A stretch of DNA of 64,000 nucleotides from Hericium rajendrae (Eukaryota > Basidiomycota > Agaricomycetes > Russulales > Hericiaceae). Where the stretch lies: NCBI GenBank assembly GCA_033439255.1, contig CM065885.1, positions 1,178,001 to 1,242,000 of the forward strand, read 5' to 3'. This document shows positions 21,801 to 33,851 of this stretch, in pieces. The notes under the pieces were generated by a model. That model was not told where the DNA came from. It worked only from the letters and a program-made list of their open reading frames with translations, and made no database searches. The first letter of the stretch is position 1; every line of letters begins with the position of its first letter. The position numbers and the translations under genes were made by a program.

Positions 21801-22294
21801 TAGAGGGGAAGTCAAAGACGATCGACCCCGCGGTTCTCGAGGAAGTGGGAAACCACTTCCAGAAGACAATGCAGGATGGCCAAAGCCAGCTCAAGCAGGA
21901 CCTGCTGGAGTCTTACCGCGAGATGCTGCAGAACGACTTGGGTCGCATGAGGGAGGAGGTAGCCGCGGAACGGGCTGCAGGAGGTGAAATGCGAGCTGAA
22001 CTCGCTAGACTGACTGCTACTCATGCGGAGAGGCTCCCTCAGTCCACATCAGATGGCGGTCAGCTCCCAACTATAGCGGCCTCTCCAGCTCCGAACAAGG
22101 CATTGACCCTCGGCTTCGGGTGGGCTTCCCGTCAGTCATTGACGCCCTGTCCGTCTGGCAGTGGTGCCGCGGGTGGTGGTCAGAGTCCGGCCTCCCAGGA
22201 GTCCAACGGTGCCGCTGGTGCCGCGGGTTCCCACTCCCCCCGGGACTTGCAGGAAAGTGCCAATGAGGACTCTGCAGGTGCCGGGCATGCGTAA
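18834..22294 (+). CDS. Transposon gene B: Ala/Pro-repeat, cysteine-cluster and coiled-coil protein
   Basis: Exon 1 (18834-18977) begins MSTPERTLTPLQIQHVVRVA. Exon 2 (19039-19294) encodes REVHAGMKKIMIAGDHCGLS...WVRIWATMEEAAG. Exon 3 from 19361 holds a long (A/T)PA repeat in which a block with RTTRGIPPARTTPAAP is duplicated, then basic and acidic tracts. A chain of short exons follows, each ending in Lys at an intron (KGKNTKRVASPDNQGDAPPTK-like). Next is a cysteine cluster CGNCIAHGKKELC...ACLLCTAGKKKC, which resembles fungal zinc-knuckle clusters. The C terminus (LVSRMEHLIMEVRTQGGVIE, FEDIDARMDCINTAHFND) is a coiled coil ending at 22,294. Between the cluster and the coiled coil (about 21,330-21,360) the frame changes without a plausible intron, so one frameshift is likely. 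A nuclear DNA-binding role is inferred. Confidence 0.65.
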
Positions 22295-22615
22295 TTGACA
22301 CCTGCTTTCCACTCGCATCTAATTGTTTTGTTCTGCATATCACTCGATTGTCGGTTTACGTGTCTATTTACGATATCATCATCTTGAATTAATCGTGATC
22401 TTTGAATTAATCATGGTCTTTGAATCAATCATGGTCTTGATGCTCTGCAAACAGAACTGACATATATTGAGATGGGAGGTAAGGTAACAATCGTTTCAGG
22501 GAGTCATGAATGTCCAGTAATTTCGTATGGAAGCCTCTATGCAGTGTTGAAACCACACCAGTATCTGTTCCCGTGGAGTTGAAACCGCGGGATATCACCA
22601 TGGTCGGTGCCCATA

Positions 22616-25600
22616 CTAACGCCTTCTGTGGCTGCTAGCACCTTCCTTCCCACTGGTGCCTGATGCTTTATCACCGGTCGTTCGTGCAGCGGGTTTCTTT
22701 CGCAGTGCTGGGGTCTCAATAACCACCTCCAGAGGGCGCCCCTTCCTTCTTGCAGATCGTTCGAGCTCTTCCGTACTAATCCCACGGCTTGATCCAGCAG
22801 CAGGAACATCGATCATTCCCGCGGGATTCATGCCACTAGGTCCTGCTGCACTCTTCCGAACAGGACCAGCTGCCTTGGCCTTACCCCGTTTTGCCTTCGA
22901 AGCATCCTGCGCCATCGCCCTGCCTTGCTGTTAGTACCAAATAAACATAGCAAGGGATGACAACAAACTCAAGGACCCGTTGGCTGGGCTTTGGTTGACG
23001 GGGCACCTCAAGGATGTTGGCAGAGGTAATGTCTGCCTGCGTGTGATTCTTGTTACGTTTGGGGGCTGGCTGCCCTTCCACTTCATCTCCACGGCGACGC
23101 TTCTTGCCAGTGTCAGACGACTGCGTCAAGCCATTCCCCCTCTGGACACAACTCTGCAGTCAGTGACCCATGCCGCGGGATCGTATGAGAAGTGGTACCT
23201 TCTTGGCACGCGGCTCTTCCGCGGCATCCTGCTCTTGACGCCTCATGAGCATCTGCGACGACTTGACGGTGGCCTGTTAGTGAGACATGGCTCAGTGGTT
23301 AGTTACTCATGTGGCTGCATCTTAGCAGGAGTCACACCTTTGGTGCAGGTTCCTGTTCAGCTTCGGCAATATCTCCAGTCTTCCTCGTCGCAGACTGCTT
23401 ACTGGGCCCCTTACACACATAGCACCGTGATAAGTGACCAATGTGGCCAGGTCTTAGCCAGAGACATACCTTCTTGGCAGGTGGCTGTGCCCCATCTCTC
23501 TGTCCACGCCGCGTCTCAGTCCGAGATGACTTTGCACCACCCTGTTTCTAAACAAATAGTTCCAGGTGAGTCATCGATACCGCGGGATCCTGGCAGAAGA
23601 CGGACCTTTGGTGCAGGCTCCTCTTCAGCCTCCTGGTCATCGTCTTGATGCTTCTTGCTGGTCTCCGACGACTTGCCGGCCACCTAGAGATAGTTTCCAG
23701 ATCAGAAACCCGTGGCCCGATTGGAATAGAATATGAACCTTTTTGCCAGAACGAGCCAACACAGACGACATTCGTTTAATCGCGGCAACCAACACGTGTT
23801 CATACTGTTCTTCAAACCAGCCTGACTGATGCACATGCTTTGGCGCATTTTCGTCACGATATGTCTTCGCTTCCACATCATGCATCAGCATGCCCAGAAG
23901 GAGTGCCAACACTAACAGTGCCCTCTTTGAGTATAGATCCCGCGGCTTCGTTGACTTGCCTTTGCTCTTCTCAGAAAGTGGAATGTACCAAGGCTCACCA
24001 TCGATCCACTCTACCACATGTCGGACGCTTTCTTTGGTATGCAGGGATTTTGGAAGCCACTCCTTCTGGAAAGACCATCCACCCCACTTTGTGTCCCACC
24101 CTTCAGGCAGATGCATTGCCCGCGGGGGGTAGGAATTCTACAATATCATCCAAGTTCAGATCGTGTAATGACAATTAATGACCACATACCTTAGAGCTGT
24201 TGATGGCATCCAGAAGGTCGTGGTACTCTTTAATCATGCTCAAGGAACGAAGATAATCCATCCTATTTGCATCGGAGGTACCAGTCGCCGCTGGGCTGTC
24301 ACCGGTAGTTGGGCGACCAGCACTTCTGTTTGGTGCCATAAGACGCTCGACATCTTGTTCGCTGCCAGCCTCCTCTTCACCCATTGATATGTCATCTTCG
24401 AAGTATGATCCATGAATTGCGGACAGGGGGGCTGGTGGGGGTGTGGGGGTACGCGACCGTTCTTGCAGAGCGGGGGGGATCCCGCGGGTGGGTTGCGCAC
24501 CTGCTGCACTGTCGGAGTGAACCGCACTGGCTGCTCGACCGTGGTCAGGCCTTCCACTCGACTTCGCACCGACGGCTAATGGGCGGGAGGGTGTGGGGGT
24601 GGTCCCAGGTGCAGCTTGCCCTGGACTATTCCCCTTGTTGGTAGCCCTGGGCCGACTGGTCACCACAGGATCCTCATCCTCATCGCTTCCACCTCCATTG
24701 GTTCCCTCTTGTACATACTGAAGTAAGTCCTCGAACCCAGTGTCGGAGTCCTCTTCCAAGTCTGACCGAGCTTCCTTGCCTTGCCTGCCATTGCCCCCGT
24801 CTGGAGCTGGCGAGCTTTCCTCTGGGCCTGGAACATGTTCTTCCTCGTCGTCCTCTTCCATGGGCACAGGTTCTTGTGATTCGTCACCAAAGATGTCAGC
24901 CAGATCCATCATCTTCTGAAAATCTTCCTCTTCCTCCTCGCCTTCCAGTTCCTCTTCCGGATCCTGCTCCTGTTCCTGTTCCTCATCTTCGTCTGAGTTG
25001 CCGCTGGATTGAGGTTTCCAATCGTCAGACGCAGAGCTCTCAGATCGCTCCGGGGTCGAGCGAGCTGATTTCTCGGATGGAGAACGTTGCCGAGATTTCC
25101 GTGGCTTCTTTGCGGTGCTGGACGCTGATGCCGCGGGTGCTGATGCCGTGGGATGTGACGCCGCGGGAGCCGATGCCGCGGGACGAGCTGGCCGATTCTT
25201 GCGGGGCAGCACAGTGCATGGCCCTTGCCCAGGGACCGGATCAAGGGCACGTTTGGGCACCGCCTTGCCACGTACAGTGTCAGCCCAAAAAGACCAGCGG
25301 AATGGCATCTTGTTGTCATCGTCCCTCTCTATCCAGTGCTGGTAGATTTTGTTCATCATTTTGACAGTCCATTTTGAGGGATGGTGCCAAGTGTCCCAGC
25401 CATCTGGAAGGTATTCGGCCTTAACGTACCCGGTTCCAGACTTCCAAACATCACCCCAGGGGACAGGTCCCTGGTTCACACCTTTAGAGATGTCTTCTCA
25501 AATGTCAATATCTGCAGAGCATGGTATACGATGCCGCGGGACTTACGGTAGTGTGCTGTGAGCCAACCCCGATGAACTTCTGTTGCGTCGTGCGGTCCAA

Positions 25601-26737
25601 CACCTTCCACTCGTCCATCGGCAAAAGGACAGGCCAGCCGCTGTCTACATCGTACTTGATCTCCATGATGCTCACGTCCTCTTCATCGATGTCGTCGTAG
25701 CCTTGAACTTCTGGATCTAGAATTCATCAAAACGACATGAGGGGGAGCCATGAGAGAATGCCGCGGGATGGAGATAATGCACTCACTCAAAGCGAACTCT
25801 GCCCACTTTCCGAATGCATCGGCCACGTTGGGTTCCGTTATCCATTTCGGGTTGGTGTCCGTAAAACCTTTCTTGTCCGGGATCAAGTTATTCGTGTAGT
25901 CATGTCTGCAAATAGTTAGTAAAATGACACATTCCAACAAATACGAACTTACTCTGCTTGGCACAACATGCCCTTGCTATTCACATGGGCGGACATCACA
26001 ATGAGGGTCATCCCGCAATGCCGGAACATCTCCTTTGAGAAATCCTTGATGTATTTCACTGCCCGGTTGTCCGCATTTCTGGGTAAAAATCAGCATTGCA
26101 AGACGAGATCATTGCGGAAAGCACTCACTTCCGCTGGACCTCAACTGGCGGCCCACTTTCCGACCATTCCTGTGCCAATGCAGCATATCCCTCCATCTCA
26201 TCTGCATCCACATGTTCTTTGAGGAACGCAGACAGTAATTGTTGCCAATTCGAAAAGAGGTTAACGTCAGGAGCATGGTGTGCTATGAATGCGTCCAAGT
26301 CTGCTTTTCTAACTTGCGCTGCGACCAGCCGCTTGTTGTACTTGCTGACGAAGTGATGGTCGGGGCCTGTCTCCTTTTTTCTACCATTGTTGTTGAACCA
26401 CTGAGCGACTGCCTGGTGCAAGGATTAAATATGGAAGGAACGACATGATGTGGTGCACGCTTACCCGCTTCACAAGAAACCTGTCTTCCTTCCAGTCCTT
26501 GAACTCCTTCGGATACTTATCCCTCATTGAATTCATGGCATTGTTGATGACCGTCTGTCGTGCCTGCTTATCGCCATCCCGGAACTCTTCGACATATGCC
26601 TTGATGACCTTCTTGTATCTGTCCGGGAGCGAAAGGGTCTTAGGATCGATACCCTTGGGAGGGGGAACGTCCCGCGGCGCAGTTGACTTGGGCTTCTTGC
26701 TGTTCGTCTTGCCCTTGGAAGGTCCGCGAGGTGCCAT
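22616..26737 (-). CDS. Transposon gene C: large multi-exon protein with acidic and Lys-rich micro-exons
   Basis: The start at 26737 gives MAPRGPSKGKTNSKKPKSTA and a basic N terminus. Exons 1 (26737-26465) and 2 (26412-26129) encode a helical domain with LPDRYKKVIKAYVEEFRDGD, KEFKDWKEDRFLVKR and AVAQWFNNNGRKKETGPDHH. Exons 3-5 give FRHCGMTLIVMSAHVNSKGM, NNLIPDKKGFTDTNPKWITE and VDSGWPVLLPMDEWKVLDRT. A long exon (25,48x to about 24,187) holds GYVKAEYLPDGWDTWHHPSK, then highly acidic tracts. The next exon repeats the theme: MHLPEGWDTKWGGWSFQKEW. After 23,740 come short exons ending in PAPK or AKK separated by ~50-base introns, and the last exon ends GKEGASSHRRR at 22,616. Length is about 1,150 residues. 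I could not fix every junction; the one near 25,490 is unclear. Function unknown. The duplicated GWDT...W motif suggests a tandem domain. Confidence 0.6.
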
Positions 26738-27303
26738 TTTGTCAGATGGAGGTAGGAATGAGGATGTGGGAGGGTAAGGGTGTAGGTTGACTTGTTGAGA
26801 GGACCACGTAGCACTTACCCAAGCGAATGCCGTCGGTATTAAATCACCCGGTCGGTTAGCGTGAAGCTATCGTAAGTCTGGGGCACAGCAAGACGTTGCA
26901 GTGGCCAACAGTCAGGTAGTAGGCAACGGTCTCAATCTACAGCACACAGCAAACTATTTATATTCTTGTCTCTGAAATGTCGATGAGCAAGAGACGTCGT
27001 CAGTCATGCAGTCCAGCGACACTGCACTATGCAGCAAGGGCTGTCCCTGCCACGGAGTGGTGCCAGCAGCCATTTGATGATTACATACAAAGCATAACAC
27101 AGCTTCGATGCCTCAGCAATAGATGCGGTGATAAGAAACCCACAAAAACACATTCCGCCCCGAAAAATGAATTTAAAGATGGCAAGGCAGCACGATGTAT
27201 CTACGCCCAGCAATAGCCGCGTAGGAACCAAACATAAGCAATCATTAATGAACGCACCATCAATAGAACCTGTGTCGTTGCTGTCACCCTGCCTGCCCCT
27301 GCC
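26738..27303. promoter_or_regulatory. Divergent C/D intergenic region
   Basis: 566 bases between the starts of gene C and the TET/JBP gene. There is an AT-rich TATTTATATT near 26,955 that could serve as a TATA-like element for D. Notably there is no CCGCGG from 26,738 to about 27,410, one of the longer gaps in the element. Confidence 0.4.
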
Positions 27304-28640
27304 ATGTCACCTCTCCTGCCCATCCCTTATTCCAGAGCGGTTGCATGCCCATACGAGGTTGAAATGGCAGACTATCTTTCTGCCCGCTTTGCAAATGTTC
27401 TGGCACAGAGGGGAGCCGCGGGATCGAGCATTAGCGATGTACGAAGGCCTGCAATACTACCTCTCCATGTCCTGATCGAGTTGGACTTCATTGCCCACAA
27501 ACTGGCAGATGCCGCGGAAACCAGAGGTATGTTTACGGCATCGTACCGCGGCATCTGATTGACGTGCTTGGCAGTACAAGTACATTGGGACATGGCTCGC
27601 TACGCAGAGCGGAGGAGGACTGAGGACACCCCTGCATTCTTGAAGCGCTATCCGCCTCTATCTGACCGCCCAGTGCAGACCAATCCTTGCGTCGGGGTCG
27701 ATATCGGGGAACAGGCCTTCTTGTGGTACTTGCCTGACTTGTTGTCAGAGGAGCGTGAAGTATGCCTAGTTTCAGTTGCGATATGCAATATTTTTATGAT
27801 TTTCACATGCAGAGGAAGATGCTAGAGGCTACAGAGCACCTCAATGAACACTTCAAAGTCGCTACCAGCGCCAGCCAGGCAACATGGCGTGAGTATGCTG
27901 GGCTCTTCATTGATCCCGCGGCAACCCATCGCTTCTCACCTGGCACGGTCACCCTCTCTCCAGGATGGTTTGCACAGGGTCATGATGTATGTGCAGTGGA
28001 TATATGCGTATACGTAGGCTACGTTCTGACGTATGTACAGATGCCAGGTGATGATTGGACGGTGTCAGCAAATTTGAACCCAAAACGTCGCAACAAAATG
28101 ACAGCGAAACCATTCAAATGGCTCCGAGATATTGCGGAATCTGCGGCTCTTATCAGTGCAATTCTAGCAGTGGTCAACCCAGACCTTTACCGTGCCGCGG
28201 CTTCCGTGATTGGCGTACAGAGGGAAGACGAACACTTGGCTTCAGTTGCACATCGATGGAGTTCGGTATTCAACGGAGTCTCCATCATATCAAATCGCAT
28301 CACCCCATCACACAGAGATAGCCAAGGCCTGACTGGAGGCTACGACATCTTGTGTACCATAGGAGACTACTCCGGGGCCCGATTCAACCTTCCTGGTTTG
28401 AATTGGACCCTGAACTACCCCAGGCGCACAGTCATAGCCGTGGCAGGGAAGTCCCTGAACCATGCTGTGGGCCCATTCCGCGGAGAGCGTATCTGCTATG
28501 CGTGGTTTTTGAGAGACAACGTTCACGAACGGGCAAAGGTTATTTCTCCAGGCTGGATGAACCTGCGGGAGTATTCGGATTTATTGCCGCAGGATAGAGA
28601 TGGTCTAGCTGATGAAGATGGTGATAATTGCCATCGATAA
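27304..28640 (+). CDS. Transposon gene D: TET/JBP-family 2-oxoglutarate/Fe(II) dioxygenase
   Basis: Predicted to oxidise 5-methylcytosine (or another pyrimidine) in DNA, using iron and 2-oxoglutarate. Four exons join in frame (27304-27526, 27575-27759, 27813-27986, 28041-28640) into 393 residues; introns have GTATGT/GTATGC donors. The catalytic double-stranded beta-helix is in the last exon: NRITPSHRDSQG supplies His285 and Asp287 (HxD iron ligands), YDILCTIGDYSGARFNLPGL forms the core strands, and LNHAVGPFRGERICYAWFLR supplies the distal His335 and the 2-oxoglutarate-binding Arg344, followed by DNVHER. This matches fungal KDZ-linked TET/JBP proteins (NR.TP.HRD.QG...GDY...H....G.R.C.A...RDNVH). 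All key residues are present and the frame is open, so it looks functional. The transposase gene starts 92 bases downstream. Confidence 0.88.
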
Positions 28641-28732
28641 GAGTTACGAATACCATCGATCAAATTTACACATGTTCTCGTCGAGCAGGTTTGCTGTGTT
28701 CTTGTATTCTACAGTCATCTTCACCCAATCTC

Positions 28733-31700
28733 ATGGTAACCAGAAAGAGTACTACCAGGGTTCGTCGCAAGGAATTTGGCAATCCAAGTCAACCCGCTCG
28801 AGTGGCACTAGTGCTCAAGGAGACGTCCCGCGGATATCGCCAAGTTGCGATTCCAATCCGTAATGTGAATCCCAGCAACCCGGCCCGCCGGGCCAGGAGC
28901 ACACCACTGCGCGGCGCATCCGGTCAGCAATCTGGAGAGGGCCCGAAAGAGGACACCATACCGGATGTGGATCCCGATCGTGTACCCCTTGCAAATACAT
29001 TAAGGAAGGTAAGTATTGAATTGGCATCGAGTCACGTAGTGCGGCGGCATGACTGGCTTTACAATAGGGCCAGCATGACTTCCTACGGGAATGGCTTGAT
29101 GAGCGTCAGGATTATCTCCATATCCTGTTGGAGCATGAATGTCGGCCTGCGGATGGCAAGTGCATCTCATGCAAGGAGCGCCCAGGTCTGTGGAAATGTG
29201 GAGATTGTGTGGGCCGACCCTTTGAATGCACGGCATGCTGCGCACGGCGCCATCTGGCACTTCCACTCCATCGCGTTGAAAAGTGGACTGGCGAATTTTT
29301 TGCACCTTCATGGCTGCGTCTAGCTGGTGTTCGGGTCCACCTTGGTCACGGTGGAGAAGCATGTCCACATGCCGCGGGAAGCTGGAAGGGAGATGGAGTC
29401 CGGGTTGAGGATGAGGACGATGATGCGGAGGATGATCAGACGAACCAGAGTAACGAAGACAACACACTGCACTTCCAGACAGATTCAGTCCGCAAGCAGG
29501 ACATGGATAATGAAGGCAATCCCATTCTCTGCTTGATCGATTCGAACGGAGTCCATCAGCTGCCAGTCGTATGGTGTCAGTGTCCAGATGCAGAGGCACC
29601 AGCAAAGCAGCTGTTTCGGATGGGCTTCTTCCCAGCCTCCTTCAATGCACCACAATCTGCATTCACGTTTCATGTTTTGGATGACTTCCGACTGGATAAT
29701 TTAGAATGCAAGACCACAGCCTGGCATTTCTATGCGAAACTGCGTCGGCTCACGAGCAGTGCATTTCCGGCCAGTGTACCGGTGAGATACATACTTTCTT
29801 GTAATCAGAGGGAAATTTCTTTGATCAGATATTCCTCCAGAATCGGTACAGAGAGCTTCTCAGAGTAGAAAGAGAATGGCGCGATATGAAGTTGAGAAAA
29901 TGGTTTGGGGCTGGCCATACGGACTTGGACAAGCCAGATGCCGCGGGTGCATTTGCGCTGTTTTGTGCAGCATGCCCTCAGCCAGGGTTCAACTTGCCGG
30001 ACAATTGGAAGGAATTAGATCCACGGAAGTAAGCTGCATGTCACCTCAAGAATATTCCTCTCAGATTCATACCTCGTCAGGTGGATTTTCTTAAGAACAT
30101 TTGTCATGGATGGCAATTTTGACTCGACTGGGGTGAAGATGCGAAAGCCAGAGAATGATGTCCAGCTCAGTGATGGCACCGGATTCATGGTGGGAAGGAA
30201 AGAGTATCAGGAACATCTTAAAGTTGCTTTGGAGGTCACCAAGGTAGGGTGGTTCAGCATTGCCGCGGGTCAAGGTTGCTTGACCATGTTTTAGCGCTCC
30301 ACCTGCAATGAGCACCGCGCTGTAAACCGTGTCAACTCGGATCGTCACAACATTGAAAACACCGGAATCGGTGCTACCGCCTGTGGCCATGGTGCTTACT
30401 ATCCCCATTCTGTTGTTGACTTTCAAAAAGGCGAAAGGTGCGTCCCGCGGGTTCCATATCGCTATCCCGCAGCATGGCTCATGCACCCCCTCAACCAGAC
30501 AAATGAACATGGACTACTCCATGCCAGGCCATCAACCACAATACTGAAGGGATAGAAATCATCTTGAAATACTATGACGTCATTTGTCAATGGTGGAAGC
30601 ATTTCGATGAGCGAGTAGAGAGAAGTCCATATCTCAACCTTCCAACGAGTTTGAAGGAAATGAAGAAGGCGATTGGGCTGTTCCATGTCCACGGACACAA
30701 GGATACTTGCATCCCGTCGTTCTCACCAAACTACATCATTGGAGCCAGACAGTTTGATGGGGAAGTCGTCGAAACACTCTGGGCACCACTGAACGAGATT
30801 TCTCGCAGTACGTCTGGTATGACGACTTCTCATCGCCGAGAGGTCCTGGACGACCATATGAATGACTCAAATTGGAAAAAGATGACAGGGATGGGTGGGT
30901 TCATTCACTCCCGAGCAATAATCATTGATCCTGATCATGGTGCACAGTATCGTACCTTACCCGCAAGTATAAAGAGGGCAAAGCAGGCATTGCGGAGGCA
31001 CGTCTTGGGTTCGAAAATATCGACGCAACAGTCGGGGCTGAGAATAGGGACACGTGGCTCAAAGCAGAGCAGCGTGCGCAGGATAAGCGCAGCGATAAGC
31101 CTGAAGTCATGGTCCCGATATATGACACAGTAATCAAAACAGGTGCGCGTAACCTGGTACGACGTGTTCCCGCGGCAAGGGGTTGATTTCCGCGGGATAC
31201 ACAGCCCCTTCAAGAGCAGAGATCCTATCCAAATTGAATGAGCGAGAGCGAAAGAAGGAAAAGGGGCAAGGTGCCGCGGCATGGATTACTCTAGGACTTC
31301 GCATTCAGGAAACTCAGTAAGTCTTGCCAAAGAATGCCTTATTCATTCAGCATTTCATTCTTTTAATGGAACTGGCAGGCTATCTATCCTAGCACATCTG
31401 CGCAAGTTGGGAAAAAACCTTACCGCGGAGCAGAAAAATGATCTAGCAGACCGCAGACGTCGTCTCCAGGCCAGGGTTTCGACATTTGAGAGGGCGGCAG
31501 GCGACTATCTCCCACAGGATACAGATGTCACAGGTGGTGGCATCCCATTGTCTGAAAATGAAGGGGAAGACTTCGACCTTGTAGGTGAAGATGGCGAGGA
31601 TATCGAGCAGCCGGAACAGCAACATGCTCCAGGGAATGCTGCAGCAGACGGCACAAATGTGTATGTCCCAGTGGAGAGGGTCGCCCTGTCAATCCCATCC

Positions 31701-32467
31701 TGCCTGGACGACGAGTTGCGCGCGTTGCCGGAGATGCGCTCGCTTGTTGCCAAGGAGGCCGAGTTGAGGGAGGGCCAAGCAAATGATGCGTTGCAGAGCC
31801 TTCGTCTAGCATTGGGACATAAGGCGTTTGTTTTCAGACATGACGTCCGCAATGCTGGCAGTCAACGCGGCAAAACCCGAGCCTGGGCAGATGTCATGTC
31901 CATCGAAAACACAGTACAACAGCAGGCCCGCATATATCGGAAGGCAAGAGAGGCATTAGTTACATTGAAAGTCAAGTCGTCGGTCCTGAAACGACTTCAG
32001 CTGCTGGAGAGGGCACAGCTCAAGGTCCATACCGCGGTATTGGATCCCGCGGCAAGGGGGCTGCGGAATGCAAATCTGCCATGGTTCTGGAGTGTAGATG
32101 TGAAAGGGGACTCCGCTGAGGCTACATGGCTGGCAGATTGTGAGCCAAAATCATTCTTGCATGTCCGATTGTTCATCCTTGTCTTACAGTCCATCGTGTC
32201 CAATGGCTCCGCGCCCGTGCTCGGTTGCATCGCTGGGAGGAGCAAATGGTAGTGCTTCCATTTGAAATGGAGTGGACTGTCCGCGGGTTCAGGACACGTG
32301 GAGCAGCCTGGAATGCTAGGAAGATATGGGCTGACAGGAAGGGGAAACTGGGTCACTTGGCATATGCAGCCCGTCAGAGTGCAATGTGGGCAGAATTCGC
32401 AACCACCGCAGAAGCTGCATTTGCTCTTGCTAGAGGCGACGATCCTCTATCGCAGTTTGGCATGTAA
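28733..32467 (+). CDS. Transposon gene E: KDZ transposase with CxC2 cysteine cluster
   Basis: DDE-type transposase of the Kyakuja-Dileera-Zisupton superfamily. Ten exons: 28733-29008, 29068-29781, 29829-30028, 30081-30243, 30295-30437, 30499-30894, 30948-31142, 31205-31316, 31379-32139, 32190-32467; about 1,079 residues. Residues ~117-163 form the CxC2-like cluster (CRPADGKCISCKERPGLWKC, CTACCARRH, PLHRVEKW). Then come RYRELLRVEREWRDMK, AACPQPGFNLPDNW, FVMDGNFDSTGVKMRKPEND (first catalytic Asp likely in MDGNF), TACGHGAYYPHSVVDFQKGE, YYDVICQWWKHFDERV, AIGLFHVHGHKDTC and DGEVVETLWAPLNEISRSTS (Glu likely in ETLWAPLN). The end is FHRVQWLRARARLHRWEEQM. The summed exon length is one base over a multiple of three: just after QMNMDYS, near 30,521, the frame must change to read CQAINHNTEGIE. 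One frameshift is therefore present, so this copy may depend on a transposase made elsewhere. Confidence 0.9.
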
Positions 32468-32596
32468 TATATTCAGGTTATTGAGTTCGAGTCGGGTCCA
32501 AATCAATGCATACATTTGTCCTAAGGCAGTAGTTATGTCTTTGATGCGATTCCGCGGCATTAAATCCCACGGCAGCATATCCTACCGTATGGTACC

Positions 32597-32663
32597 ACGT
32601 CCCGCGGCACTGTATCCCATGTCCCGCGGCACTGTATCCCATGCCCCGCGGCACTGTATCCCA
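32597..32663 (+). repeat. Tandem CCGCGGCACTGTATCCCATG repeat (3 units)
   Basis: Three near-perfect 22-base units, each centred on CCGCGG, in the short convergent gap between genes E and F. A fourth CCGCGG lies just upstream at about 32,552. Confidence 0.85.
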
Positions 32664-32676
32664 CTGCCTATCATAT

Positions 32677-33690
32677 TCACTTGTCACATATATCCCCAGA
32701 GCTGCCCGCCATGTTTTCGATACCATGATACGCTTTGCTTATGTTGGCCCATTTGAGCAGGGCCCCCATCTCCATTGCCATCTGATCGTCTTCACCCTGC
32801 CTTGATTTCAGACCGGTTATCATGTTCTTGGTCAGGGTAATTGCACTGTCGATGTTCTGCACCATGGGGTCATTGCGTCGAATCTGTATGAATACAGAAG
32901 TAAGTAGAGTCCAGCAGCATTGGTCGTGGCTCACCTCTGTCACAGCCAGTTGGATGGCGACGATGAGATGGTCCAGAACGTTTGGCGGTATCGAGACCCC
33001 TCCCTTTCGGAAAGCCTTATCCAGTGCTGTTGCCTGGGTATTCACTTGCTTCTTTGAAAGCCACTCCCCCCCACGTTCCATCCACCACAATGGCATGTAA
33101 ATTCTGGTCAGGGTAGTCTTACCCCTTTGAAAGGGTATATGAGACACAGAAACAGGGGTCTTATGGGCCTCGTATGCCTTGGTGCATATGTGGAATGTGT
33201 TGTACGCATTCCTTAAATAGTCGTGGACTAGGAGGGGTTCGCAGTGGAAGGCTGCCCACCCGATGATGAAACCCGCGGCATCCTAGTCGGGTTCAGCATC
33301 AATCAGAATCCAATCAGATCAATCACCACTTGCCAATTCTGCCTTTATGCCGGCATAGATCTGATCCTTCATAATATCATAATCTGGGTAATCCACCTTG
33401 TCTTTCAGCCATAGGATGGCATCACGAATGCGCCAAGCAGACTCGTTGAGGAGCTGTTGTGCGAGGCAATGCGGAGGTGCTTGGGGAAAGTCCGTGTCTT
33501 CTGGATTTAGGGGAGGGGGTCCATCCCACTCCTCCTCATCATATCCATATTCGTCTAGGGTCGGCCAGCTACTGTCTACACTACTGATTAGCAATGCCAG
33601 GATCTCGACAATTCCGCACACACCTGAGCCGCGGGTTTGGTCCGTCAATGGATTGATATCCTGGTCTGAACCGTCGTTGCTAGGATGGCT
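32677..33690 (-). CDS. Transposon gene F: orphan protein
   Basis: Minus strand. A likely start is MQSHPSNDGSDQDINPLTDQ near 33,694. A following exon is acidic (WPTLDEYGYDEEEWDGPPPL) and then helical (LAQQLLNESAWRIRDAILWL, YPDYDIMKDQIYAGIKAELA). The next exon reads DAAGFIIGWAAFHCEPLLVH, DYLRNAYNTFHICTKAYEAH, KTTLTRIYMPLWWMERGGEW. After an intron (GTGAGC...ACAG) the last exon reads IRRNDPMVQNIDSAITLTKN, MITGLKSRQGEDDQ and ends DICDK at 32,677. The junction near 33,600 is uncertain. No domain was recognised. It converges with the transposase (210 bases apart) and lies downstream of gene G on the same strand. Confidence 0.55.
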
Positions 33691-33851
33691 CTGCATTTGG
33701 CTTGTTTTCCAGCGAACTTGGTCAAATAGAACGAGATGACAGAGGGTGCGGAAGTGTGGACAAAATACCGAAAGGGGCATTGATCAGATCATCGGACTGT
33801 GGAATACTACTGCCAGATTTGGATAACGCTTTAGGCTAAAGAACAAAAGGT

